From: an uncultured Opitutaceae bacterium
Lineage (GTDB): Bacteria > Verrucomicrobiota > Verrucomicrobiia > Opitutales > Opitutaceae
Length of the DNA: 64,000 nt
Assembly (NCBI GenBank): GCA_937902925.1
Contig: CALFNN010000084.1
Coordinates: forward strand, 1-64,000
Direction: 5' to 3'
Made by a program: the position numbers and the translations under genes. The notes beneath the pieces are model-generated. The model made no database searches. It was not told the DNA's origin and saw only the letters and a program-made list of their open reading frames with translations. Shown here one piece after another: positions 17,600 to 25,374 of this stretch (position 1 is its first letter; each line of letters opens with the position of its first letter).

Positions 17600-19509
17600 A
17601 TCAGGATCGAGTATCCCGCTTCGCCGTCAGGCCGGCGCGGCCGGAGGCAATGACAGAGCCGCGCGAAGCGCAGCCATTCGTAGCGCTTCCAGGCGGCGGT
17701 CCATTTGCCCTCCGGGACGTCGCGAAGCAGCGCGGCCCTTCGCGCCGGCGCATTTTGAAACGCGAGCATCGTCGGCTCCAGCGCGCGCAACGTCTGGAAT
17801 TCCTTTTCCAGCGCCAGCGTCCAGTCGCCCCGCACCGGGCTGTAGACCTGCTGGAGCATCGTGGCGCTGATCGCGTAGACGCCCGCGGTGAGCGGCTGCC
17901 ATTTCTTCGGCGGACCGACGTCCGGCAGTGAGGGCAGCGCCGTCGCGACGATGCCTTCGTAAACCGGATCGCCGGCCCCGAAATACGACAGGAAGACCTT
18001 TTCCCCGCGGGCATTCGCGTCGAGCCAGGTCTTTAGCGCGGGCAAATCCTGCCCCCAGTCGAGCGAGCTGTCGACCAGGTGCCGCCAGCCGTTCGCCGGG
18101 CCGCCCACGATCTGGTTGAAATACGCCAGATAGTCCGGTCGCGCCCGCAGCGATTCGCCGGCATGCCAGAGGGCGAGACCGGCCACGACCGCGCTTGCGA
18201 CCGGGCGACGCCGGTCCAGCCATTGCCCGAACCAGCCGGCGGCGATGAACAGCACGGGGTAAGTGGGAAGAATATGGCGGTGACCGATGTTCAGGTGGCT
18301 CGCGAGCGACGTCCCCCAATAAACGACGAACAGTGCCGCGAGCGGGGTGAATGGTCGCAGCCGGATATTCAAGGCCGCGATCCGGCCCGTGTTGATTCCA
18401 GTCCACACCATGCGCGCGGCACTGGCGGCACCGGCCACCACGAGAATCAGGAGAGGGAGCGTGGTTTTGACGAGAAACGTGAACGGGAAGAAACTGACCC
18501 AGCCGGTCAGGCTGTAGTCGCCGTTGAAGAAAGCGCCCCGCTCCTTCGCGAACTGCACGACGAACGCGAAGCCATAGAGGAAGGCCTCGGGCAGCAGGTG
18601 CCAGTCGCGCGCGATCACAAGGATCGGGCGTGACCAGCCGAAATCCGTGAGGATCCAATCCCAATCGCCACGGTAAAAGCGGGCGCCGCCGGCGAGTTCG
18701 GATGAGAACGCGCCGTAACGAAAGCCGTAGAAAAGCCAGATCGTCGCCCACGCGACCACGAGGTGAATCGCCGTCGAGCGCGCCAGACGTGCGAGCGACG
18801 GACGCCAGCCGGCGACGCGCGCGCGCCCGACCAACCAGACGAGTGCCGAAAGGGCGAACATCGGCGCCAGCAGCACCGCGGAAAATTTCGCGACGCAGGC
18901 GAGCCCGAGGACGAAGGCGCTCAGGGCGGCCCCGCCCGCCCCGGGCCGTTCGAGGTGGCGCCACCACGCGCCGACCGCGGCGAGAAAAAAGAACGCCATC
19001 ACCACGTCCGACGTCGCGAGTGCGCCGTGGGCCAGAAACGCCGGGCAAAAGACGAACAAGGTCAGGGAAAAAAAAGCGCCCCGCCACCCGAAGAGCGCCC
19101 GCGACCAGCAGAAGACCAGCAGTCCCGTGGCGGCGCTCACCAGCGCGATCATGCCGCGGCCGAGGAAGAGCCATTCATCGGCCGCGAGTCCACGTTCGAA
19201 GAAAAACGCGTGGCCGTAGTTCCAGACGTCGGCGGCGGGCCAGCTCGGCAGCGTCGCGGGCGGCAGCGAGACACCGGCGAGAGTCATGGGCACCGCCGCC
19301 AGCCGCTGGGGCAGGTTGCCGTTCTCCGGCTGCAGGCGATAGTCGGCACGCGAATTGTAGGCCAGGCCCGCGGTCAGGTGGGCGATCTCGTCCGCCGTCA
19401 TGCTTTTCGTTGCCGCCGCGGTGAGCGCGAGCACCGCATGCAGGAGCGCCAGCAACACACCCAGCGTGACAAGAAAGGCGGCGGAAGGCGGGGAAAGGCG
19501 GCGGGCCAC
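17494..19509 (-). CDS. GT-C (GT39-like) membrane glycosyltransferase
   Basis: This roughly 671-residue polytopic protein has the PMT-like outer-loop motif MTADEIAHLTAGLAYN followed by LQPENGNLPQRL, then ALATSD, LNIGHRHILPTYPVLFI and a soluble C-terminal domain with LVDSSLDWGQDLPALKTWL. The gene products at 19562 and 25375 share every one of these. In GT39 enzymes the Asp-Glu pair is catalytic, using polyprenyl-phosphate mannose or a similar donor. GTG 19509 is preferred because AAGG lies 8-9 nt upstream; an in-frame TTG at 19545 would add 12 residues that match a conserved non-coding element instead. Confidence 0.78.
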   Translation of the reverse strand: MARRLSPPSAAFLVTLGVLLALLHAVLALTAAATKSMTADEIAHLTAGLAYNSRADYRLQPENGNLPQRLAAVPMTLAGVSLPPATLPSWPAADVWNYGHAFFFERGLAADEWLFLGRGMIALVSAATGLLVFCWSRALFGWRGAFFSLTLFVFCPAFLAHGALATSDVVMAFFFLAAVGAWWRHLERPGAGGAALSAFVLGLACVAKFSAVLLAPMFALSALVWLVGRARVAGWRPSLARLARSTAIHLVVAWATIWLFYGFRYGAFSSELAGGARFYRGDWDWILTDFGWSRPILVIARDWHLLPEAFLYGFAFVVQFAKERGAFFNGDYSLTGWVSFFPFTFLVKTTLPLLILVVAGAASAARMVWTGINTGRIAALNIRLRPFTPLAALFVVYWGTSLASHLNIGHRHILPTYPVLFIAAGWFGQWLDRRRPVASAVVAGLALWHAGESLRARPDYLAYFNQIVGGPANGWRHLVDSSLDWGQDLPALKTWLDANARGEKVFLSYFGAGDPVYEGIVATALPSLPDVGPPKKWQPLTAGVYAISATMLQQVYSPVRGDWTLALEKEFQTLRALEPTMLAFQNAPARRAALLRDVPEGKWTAAWKRYEWLRFARLCHCLRPRRPDGEAGYSILIYRLGAEDIATATGGSLADWSALIERTIAARDAGM

Positions 19510-19525
19510 GGGAAAAACCTTGGGG

Positions 19526-19554
19526 CAGTCGGCGGGGCGAAACAACGTCTTCCG
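19526..19554. repeat. Dispersed 29-bp element, copy 1
   Basis: The core TCGGCGGGGCGAAACAA, followed by cgtcttccg, closely matches 27322-27350. Both copies lie just upstream (minus sense) of a GT-C glycosyltransferase gene. It could be a promoter or leader element, or a remnant of the duplication that produced the paralogues. Confidence 0.45.
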
Positions 19555-19561
19555 CGTGGTG

Positions 19562-21541
19562 CTACCGGCGCACCGCCTCGTCGATCAGGCCGGCCCACGC
19601 CGAAAGCGGCCCGTTGGTCGCCCGGGCGATTTCATCGGCGTTCAACCGATAGATGAGAATGGAATACCCGATCGTCGCGTCCGGAGCGCGAGCCCGCAGA
19701 TAAAAACAGAGGCGGGCGAAGCGCAGGAGGTCGTAGCGGGCGATCAACTCCGGCCAGTGGCCGCCGCCGGGGCCGCGTTCCAGGTCGGCGCGGGCCTTCG
19801 GATCGCGCGTATAGCCGGCGAACGCCGGCTCCAGCGAACGCAGCTGCTGGAATTCCTTTTCCAGATCGACGGTCCATGGCCCGCGCACCGGACTGTAGAC
19901 CTGCTCGAGCATCGTCGCACTGATGCAATAAACGCCCGCGGTCAGCGGTGTGTAGTAGACGGGAATCTTGAAGTTGTTGAAGAAGGGCAGCCGGTGCACG
20001 TGCAGGCCGTAGTAGGCGGGTTCACCGGTGCCGAAATAGGAAAGGAAAACCGGCTCGCCGCCCGCATGGCTGTCGAGCCACGCTTTCAATCCGGGCAGGT
20101 CCTGTCCCCAGTCGAGCGAGCTGTCCACGAGGTGGCGGTAGCCCTCGTCCGGGCCGCCGGCGATTTCGTTGAAGTAGGCGAGATAGTGCGGCGCCACCCG
20201 TGCGTTGGCCGCCGCCTGCCCCAGCACCAGCGCCGCGGGCAACACCAGCCGCCATCGGCCGGTGAACACGCCCGGCGCCGCCAGGCCGCCGGCGAGGATG
20301 AACAGCACGGGATAAGTCGGTAGGATGTGCCGGTGGCCGATGTTCAGCTTGCTCGTCAGCGAGAACGCCCAATAGACCGCGAACAGCACCAGCAGCGGCG
20401 CAATCGCCAGGAGGTCGTGGCCGATTGCGCGGCGGTTTTTGACCCAGCGGCGCAGCACGACGCCCAAGCCGCACCCCGTCGCCACCAGTAACGCAAGGGG
20501 GGTTTTCCAAAGGAAGGCCAGCGGGAAAAAGCTCACCCAGCCGGTCGTGCTGTAGGCGCCCGCGAGAAAGGCGGCCCGGGCCTGCACGGATTCGATCACC
20601 CAGGCATAGCCGTAGAGAAACGCCTCGGGCAGCAGCTTCCACGAACGGCAGAATTCCACCGCGCGTCCCTGCAGCCCGATCGCCGGCAGCACGCGCTCCC
20701 ACGGGACGATGAAGTGGTCCGCCGGCGGCACGCTGGCGGCGAACGCGCTGAAACGAAAATCGTAGAATGCCCAGATGATCAACGTCGCTGCGGCGCCGTG
20801 TCCGAGGATCGTCAGTGGCGTGCGCAGGAGCCAGCGCCGTCGCTCCCCGGCGTCGTGCGCGGTGGCGACACGCCACACGAGCAATAGCGCGAACATCGGC
20901 AGCAGCAGGGCGGCGGAGTATTTGGCCACCCATGCGAGCCCGAACACGATCGCGCTCAGGGCGCCATTGGCCGGCGTCGGTGCCCGCAGGTGGCGCCAGA
21001 ACGAGCCGACGGCGGCGAGCAGAAAAAAAACGGCCACCGTGTCGGAAGTGGCCAGCGCCGCGTGCGCGAGGATATTCGGGCACAAGGCGAAGAAAATCAG
21101 GGCGAGAAATCCGGCCGCGGTGCCGAACAAGGCGCGCGCCCAGCAAAACACGAGCAACCCCGTGCCCGCGGAAAACATCACCATCATCGCCCGCGCCGCC
21201 ATCAACGCCGGCCAGTGATCGTGGCCGGTTTCATAGAAGAGCTGGTGGCCGATGACACTGGCGTCGGAGGTCCGCCAGTAGATGTTGTTGTCCAACGGCG
21301 GCGACGGGGCGCCGTCCAGCCAAAGCGGCAGCGCGGCCCAGCGCTGCGGCAGCACGCCGTTTTCCGGTTGCAGGCGAAAGTCGCCATCGCGGTCGTAGAA
21401 ATAGCCGCCGGTGATGTGCAGGATCTCGTCGGCGGTGACGCTTTCGCCGGCCGCGGCCCACAACGCGAGTCCCACGTGCAACGCGAGCACCGCGGCGACG
21501 GCCAGCGGCACCAGGAATTTCGATCTCTCGCGCGTGGCCAT
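19562..21541 (-). CDS. GT-C (GT39-like) membrane glycosyltransferase
   Basis: The 659-residue product is a paralogue of that at 17494: VTADEILHITGGYFYD, LQPENGVLPQRW, ALATSDTVAVFFLLAAVG, LNIGHRHILPTYPVLFI and LVDSSLDWGQDLPGLKAWL. About eleven hydrophobic helices precede a soluble C-terminal domain of about 180 residues that ends in IGYSILIYRLNADEIA. The start is ATG 21541. It lies 3 nt after the DegT-family gene stop (minus sense), so it is probably cotranscribed with that aminotransferase. The substrate is unknown; a lipid-linked sugar donor acting on the outer face of the inner membrane is expected for the family. Confidence 0.78.
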   Translation of the reverse strand: MATRERSKFLVPLAVAAVLALHVGLALWAAAGESVTADEILHITGGYFYDRDGDFRLQPENGVLPQRWAALPLWLDGAPSPPLDNNIYWRTSDASVIGHQLFYETGHDHWPALMAARAMMVMFSAGTGLLVFCWARALFGTAAGFLALIFFALCPNILAHAALATSDTVAVFFLLAAVGSFWRHLRAPTPANGALSAIVFGLAWVAKYSAALLLPMFALLLVWRVATAHDAGERRRWLLRTPLTILGHGAAATLIIWAFYDFRFSAFAASVPPADHFIVPWERVLPAIGLQGRAVEFCRSWKLLPEAFLYGYAWVIESVQARAAFLAGAYSTTGWVSFFPLAFLWKTPLALLVATGCGLGVVLRRWVKNRRAIGHDLLAIAPLLVLFAVYWAFSLTSKLNIGHRHILPTYPVLFILAGGLAAPGVFTGRWRLVLPAALVLGQAAANARVAPHYLAYFNEIAGGPDEGYRHLVDSSLDWGQDLPGLKAWLDSHAGGEPVFLSYFGTGEPAYYGLHVHRLPFFNNFKIPVYYTPLTAGVYCISATMLEQVYSPVRGPWTVDLEKEFQQLRSLEPAFAGYTRDPKARADLERGPGGGHWPELIARYDLLRFARLCFYLRARAPDATIGYSILIYRLNADEIARATNGPLSAWAGLIDEAVRR

Positions 21542-21544
21542 GCC

Positions 21545-22666
21545 TTAGGCGGCGAGGGCGGCGCGCAACGCATCGGCGACGAGCCCGACGTGATCCGGCG
21601 TCATCTCCGGGAACATCGGAAGCGAGAGCACGGTGCGCGCGGCCCGCTCGGCGTTGGGAAATGCGCCGGCGCCGTGGCCGAGGCCGGCGTAGGCTTTCTG
21701 GAGATGGATCGGCACGGGATAGTGCACAACCGTCTGCACGCCGGCGTCGGCGAGTCCTTTGGCGACGGTATCGCGGTCGCGTTCCAGCAGGCGCACGACA
21801 AACAGGTGATAGACGTGGCGTCCGGTCCACGGCGCCTCGGCCGGCAGCGCGAGTCCGGCGCAGTCGGCGAGCGCCTCGCGATACCAACCGGCGGCGACGC
21901 GGCGGCGTTCGTTCCACGTCGCGAGATGGCGGAGCTTCACGCCGAGAATCGCGGCCTGCATCGTGTCGAGGCGCGAGTTGTAGCCCTGCACCTCGTGGTG
22001 GTATTTCACGATCGAGCCCCAGTTGCGCAGCAGCCGGAGCTGGCGGACCAGCGCCTCGTCGTCGGTGGTGACCGCGCCGCCGTCGCCGAAGGCGCCGAGA
22101 TTTTTGCCCGGATAAAAGCTGAACGCCGCCGCCCGCCCGAGCGTGCCGCACGGCCGGCCGTCAGCGAGCGTCGCGCCGTGGGCCTGCGCGGCATCCTCGA
22201 TCAGGGCGAGGCCGTGTTTTTGGGCGAGGGTGGCGAGCGCGGCCATGTCCGCCGGCTGGCCGTAGAGATGCACCGGCATGATGGCGCGCGTGCGCGGCGT
22301 GATGGCGGCGGCCACGGCGGCGGGATCGATCAGGTAGTTCTCCAACGAGCAGTCGACCAGGACCGGGGTGGCGCCGGTGTAGGAAACGGCCTCGGCAGTG
22401 GCGATGAAGCTGTTGGCGACGGTGATGACCTCGTCCCCGGCTCCGATGCCAAGCGCGCGGAGGATCAGTTGCAGCGCGTCGGTGCCGGAGCCGACGCCGA
22501 CGGTGTGCTTTGCCCCGCAGAAAGCGGCCCACGCCTGTTCGAACGCGACGACCTCGGGTCCGAGGATGAACTGGCCGTGGCGCAGGACGCCGTCGAGGGC
22601 GGAGTCGAGTTCGCTGCGCAGCTGGCGGATCTGGAGCGGGAGGTCCTGGAACGGGACGCGGTGCAC
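21545..22666 (-). CDS. DegT/DnrJ/EryC1-family PLP-dependent sugar aminotransferase
   Basis: The family transfers an amino group from glutamate to a nucleotide-linked keto-sugar. The product shows GSGTDALQLILRALGIGAGDEV, then ALIEDAAQAHGA with the PLP-ring Asp. FSFYPGKNLGAFGDGGAV follows, whose Lys would form the PLP Schiff base, and RNWGS and YNSRLDTMQAAIL complete the family pattern. GTG 22666 gives a normal family N terminus (HRVPFQDL); in-frame ATGs at 22741 and 22768 would add 25-34 residues of unconserved type, the last overlapping the divergent gene. With the acyltransferase (22756) and Gfo/Idh enzyme (24267) it forms a WbpB/E/D-like set. The most likely product is a 3-acylamino sugar nucleotide, but the exact sugar cannot be read from sequence. 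Confidence 0.9.
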   Translation of the reverse strand: MHRVPFQDLPLQIRQLRSELDSALDGVLRHGQFILGPEVVAFEQAWAAFCGAKHTVGVGSGTDALQLILRALGIGAGDEVITVANSFIATAEAVSYTGATPVLVDCSLENYLIDPAAVAAAITPRTRAIMPVHLYGQPADMAALATLAQKHGLALIEDAAQAHGATLADGRPCGTLGRAAAFSFYPGKNLGAFGDGGAVTTDDEALVRQLRLLRNWGSIVKYHHEVQGYNSRLDTMQAAILGVKLRHLATWNERRRVAAGWYREALADCAGLALPAEAPWTGRHVYHLFVVRLLERDRDTVAKGLADAGVQTVVHYPVPIHLQKAYAGLGHGAGAFPNAERAARTVLSLPMFPEMTPDHVGLVADALRAALAA

Positions 22667-22731
22667 GGTAACGTAGTGGACGGAGCTGGGCGGGTTTGAA
22701 GTCCGAGCATTTGCGTTTGCCGCTGCGAGGC

Positions 22732-22749
22732 AACGCCTCATAACGCCTC
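22732..22749. promoter_or_regulatory. Direct repeat AACGCCTC x2 in divergent promoter region
   Basis: AACGCCTC occurs at 22732-22739 and 22742-22749, exactly 10 bp apart (one helical turn). The first copy is also half of a small inverted repeat, GAGGC-AAC-GCCTC (22727-22739). It lies between the divergent aminotransferase and acyltransferase genes, where an operator would be expected. It would be intergenic only if the aminotransferase starts at GTG 22666. Confidence 0.3.
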
Positions 22750-22755
22750 TCAACA

Positions 22756-23433
22756 ATGCAAATCTCACCCTTGGCGCATGTCGATCCGGCGGCTCGCATC
22801 GGAGAAGGGGTGACGATCGAGGCCGGTGCCTGGATCGGGCCGACGGTGGAGATTGCGCATGGGACCGTGGTGCAGAGCGGCGCGGCCCTCGGGCGCGGGG
22901 GCGGTGCCGGCGGCCATGGGCCGACCCGCATCGGAGTCGGTTGCATTGTAGGATCGGGAGCGGTGCTTTATCACGACGTCACGCTCGGCGCGGGCGCGAA
23001 GATCTGGCACAACACGGTCATCCGCAGTCACGTCACCATCGGCGAAGGTTCCTCGATCGGCTCGTTGAGCTGCATCGAACATCACACGCGCGTCGGCTGC
23101 CGCTGCTCGGTGCATAGTCTTTGCCAGGTCGGTGATTATTCCGAGGTGGGCGACGAGGTGTTTATCGGGCCGGGGTTTCTTTCGGTGAGCGATCTGAAGC
23201 TCGATTTTCACCGGCCGCAATTGCACCAGGCCTACAAGGGGGTGGTGATTGCCGCGCGAGCGCGAATCGGGGGGCGGGTGCTGGCCTACCCGGGTAGCGT
23301 TATCGGCGTGGAAACGGTCGTGGGTGCGGGCAGCGTGGTCCGGGGCACGTTGCTCGACGGAGTCGTCTACCTGGGTGACCCGATTCGCGCGGTGCGCAAG
23401 GTCCGGCCGAACGAATGTTTGCCCGAGGGTTGA
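22756..23433 (+). CDS. Left-handed beta-helix (hexapeptide repeat) acyltransferase, WbpD/WlbB-like
   Basis: The 225-residue product consists of hexapeptide-type turns from the start (ISPLAHVDPAARIGEGVTIE) to about residue 200, which would fold into a trimeric left-handed beta-helix. A loop containing SLSCIEHHTRVG has the His pair expected near the active site. The usual substrates of this group are amino sugars on UDP or dTDP, acylated with acetyl-CoA or a related thioester. Its divergent partner is a sugar aminotransferase, and a Gfo/Idh dehydrogenase lies 0.8 kb beyond. That supports N-acylation of the amino group installed by the DegT enzyme. Fully coding-compatible start ATG 22756. Confidence 0.85.
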   Translation: MQISPLAHVDPAARIGEGVTIEAGAWIGPTVEIAHGTVVQSGAALGRGGGAGGHGPTRIGVGCIVGSGAVLYHDVTLGAGAKIWHNTVIRSHVTIGEGSSIGSLSCIEHHTRVGCRCSVHSLCQVGDYSEVGDEVFIGPGFLSVSDLKLDFHRPQLHQAYKGVVIAARARIGGRVLAYPGSVIGVETVVGAGSVVRGTLLDGVVYLGDPIRAVRKVRPNECLPEG

Positions 23434-23526
23434 GCGGAACGTGCGGGCTCAAACGGGTTCGCCGCATGAATCCAAGTGCGCGCGGCGCCCGCGCGCGAAA
23501 GGCGGATTCAAGGAGAAGAGGGCGCT

Positions 23527-24270
23527 TCAGGCCAAGGGCGAGACCGCCGCGCGTCCGCCCGCCGCCCTCTCGCGAGTCCAGGTGCGGTGAAAGGCGAGCA
23601 ACCCGACGAGGGTGCGCCACATAATCCGCAGGCGGGCCGCCGAGGCGACGCCGCCCGCGCGCGGTTTCATCTCGACCTCGATCTCCAGGAACGTGGCGCC
23701 GCGGTCGCGCAATCGCACGAGAATCTCGACGAGCATGGGAATCCCGCGCTGGGTGAGCGGGATCGCCTGGAAATGATCGCGCCGGTAGAGGTGGATCCAG
23801 TTCACATCGCGCAGCCGCAGGCCGAACAGGGCGACGACGAGGCGCGGGTAGAGCCACGAGTTGAACCGCATGAGAACATTGTAGCCTGCCCGCCGCCGCC
23901 GGCAGCCCACGAGCACGTCGGCCTGCCCCAGATGGTCGATGAACGGACGCAAATCCTCCCGATTCACCGGCATGTCGGCGGGCCAGGGCAGCAGGTATTC
24001 GCCCCGTGCCTGCGCGGCGCCGCGGCGAATCGCACCGCCGAGGCCCTGGTTTTGTTGATGGCAGACCACCAGAGAGGAATCCGTCCGCGCGAGCGCGTCG
24101 GCGATCAGGCCGGTCCGGTCGCGGCTGCCGTCGTTGACGATGACGATTTCGGCGTCGAGGCCGAGTGTGGCGAGGGTGTTGCGCAGGCTACGGACGGTGC
24201 CATCGAGGAGTGCTTCCTCGTTGTAGGCGGGCACGATGACGGTGAGCGGAAATGCCGCGGCGGCGCTCAT
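23527..24270 (-). CDS. Family 2 glycosyltransferase
   Basis: The 247-residue product starts with LTVIVPAYNEEALLDGTV, followed by EIVIVNDGSRDRTG and QGLGGAIRRGAAQA. This is the GT-A fold nucleotide-sugar-binding half of a DPM1-like GT2 enzyme. WPADMPV occupies the position of the DxD motif, with a single Asp rather than a full DxD. There is no C-terminal membrane pair, so it is soluble or peripheral. The start ATG 24270 overlaps the upstream Gfo/Idh stop (ATGA), which shows coupling to amino-sugar synthesis. The donor sugar is not determinable. Confidence 0.85.
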   Translation of the reverse strand: MSAAAAFPLTVIVPAYNEEALLDGTVRSLRNTLATLGLDAEIVIVNDGSRDRTGLIADALARTDSSLVVCHQQNQGLGGAIRRGAAQARGEYLLPWPADMPVNREDLRPFIDHLGQADVLVGCRRRRAGYNVLMRFNSWLYPRLVVALFGLRLRDVNWIHLYRRDHFQAIPLTQRGIPMLVEILVRLRDRGATFLEIEVEMKPRAGGVASAARLRIMWRTLVGLLAFHRTWTRERAAGGRAAVSPLA

Positions 24271-25298
24271 GACGCGACCACCCGGGCGGCCCGGCCCTGG
24301 TTTTTCAGGGACTCGTGCGCGGCTTCGAGGACCTGGACAATCGCGAGGCCAAACTCGCCGCTGGCGGCGGGGGTGCGGCGGCTGCGCACGCATCCGGCAA
24401 ATTCCTGATCCTGGTGCATGAGCGGCTCGAAGAGTTTCACCTTGGGACTCGTGATCGCGCCGTCGCGCAGGATCATCTGGAATTCCCCGAAGGACGAGTA
24501 GTGGTCGGCGATGACGCCCTTGTCGTAGTAACGGATCGGCTCGAGATTATCCATGTCGTCCCACACGGCCATCTTGTGGTCGCCCACGATCGTGAGATGG
24601 CGGACCTTGCGGGGATTGAGCCACGAGGTGTGGACGTGGCAGACGACGCCCTTCGGGTAGGTGAGGGTGAGGAACCCGATGTCCTCGATCTGCTCCTGCA
24701 GGAAAAATCCGCCGGTGGCGGACACCTCCGCCGGCTGCGCGCCGAGGAGAAAGTTGAAAATCGAGATGTCGTGACTGGCGAGATCGTAGATCGCGCCGAC
24801 ATCGCGCCGGACCGGACCGAGATTGGTGCGGGTGGCGTCCATGTAGTAAACGCGGCCGAGTTCACCGCGATCGAGATCGATCTTCAGGTGCTGCACGCCC
24901 GGATTGTAGAGGAAAACGTGACCGACCATCAGCACGCGGCGCTTTGCGGCGGCGAGCTCGCACAGCGTGCGGCACTCGGCGACCGTGCTGGCGAGCGGTT
25001 TTTCGCAGAGGACATCCTTACCCGCCTCGAGCGCCTGCCGGACGAGCGCGAAGTGGCTTTGCACCGGGGTGGCGACGACGACGGCGTCGATGTCCGGGGC
25101 CAGCGTGATCGCGGTGGGATCGGAGGTCGTATCGAGGTCGCGGAATTGCTTGCGGGCGAGGCCAAGCCGGGCGGGCGAGGTGTCGCACACGCGCACGACG
25201 TCGCAATCGTCGACCATGCGGAAGTTGCGGACGTGGTTGGGGCCCCACTGTCCAAATCCGACCACGCCCACGCGCACCGTTGAGGAGGCTGTGTTCAC
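24267..25298 (-). CDS. Gfo/Idh/MocA-family sugar (nucleotide) oxidoreductase
   Basis: The 343-residue NAD(P)-dependent enzyme has a Rossmann start, VGVVGFGQWGPNHVRNF (residues 9-25), and the family hallmark CEKPLA near residue 98. DLASHDISIFNFLLG fits the catalytic helix that usually carries the Asp and His. WlbA/WbpB members oxidise C3 of UDP-GlcNAcA so that a DegT enzyme can aminate it. With that aminotransferase and the acyltransferase close by, the same logic is likely here. The start is a GTG at 25298, and the stop overlaps the GT2 start (ATGA). No UDP-sugar 6-dehydrogenase (WbpA) is in the window, so the uronic-acid form is unproven. Confidence 0.9.
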   Translation of the reverse strand: MNTASSTVRVGVVGFGQWGPNHVRNFRMVDDCDVVRVCDTSPARLGLARKQFRDLDTTSDPTAITLAPDIDAVVVATPVQSHFALVRQALEAGKDVLCEKPLASTVAECRTLCELAAAKRRVLMVGHVFLYNPGVQHLKIDLDRGELGRVYYMDATRTNLGPVRRDVGAIYDLASHDISIFNFLLGAQPAEVSATGGFFLQEQIEDIGFLTLTYPKGVVCHVHTSWLNPRKVRHLTIVGDHKMAVWDDMDNLEPIRYYDKGVIADHYSSFGEFQMILRDGAITSPKVKLFEPLMHQDQEFAGCVRSRRTPAASGEFGLAIVQVLEAAHESLKNQGRAARVVAS

Positions 25299-25332
25299 GG
25301 ACGGCTAAAATCACCGGCGGGCCAGTGGAGTG

Positions 25333-25351
25333 TCGAGTGCGAACTCCCGCG
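25333..25351. repeat. Dispersed short upstream element, copy 1
   Basis: TCGAGTGCGAACTCCCGCG matches 34569-34587 at 17 of 19 positions. On the minus strand both copies lie 35-53 bp before a glycan-locus start codon (25298 and 34516). The downstream stretch also looks alike (a CCGCCG then ATTT block). It may be a shared promoter or leader element. Confidence 0.4.
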
Positions 25352-25374
25352 GGCGATGGCGTATCACAGGAATT

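Noticed and set aside
15058-17931. A plus-strand open frame of 957 codons rich in Arg/Gly
   Set aside because: It is in the wrong frame of the membrane-protein genes 14346-17599, with no hydrophobic or domain pattern.
19509-19545. TTG 19545 as start of the GT-C gene
   Set aside because: It would translate a conserved upstream element; GTG 19509 has a Shine-Dalgarno-like AAGG and gives the normal N terminus.
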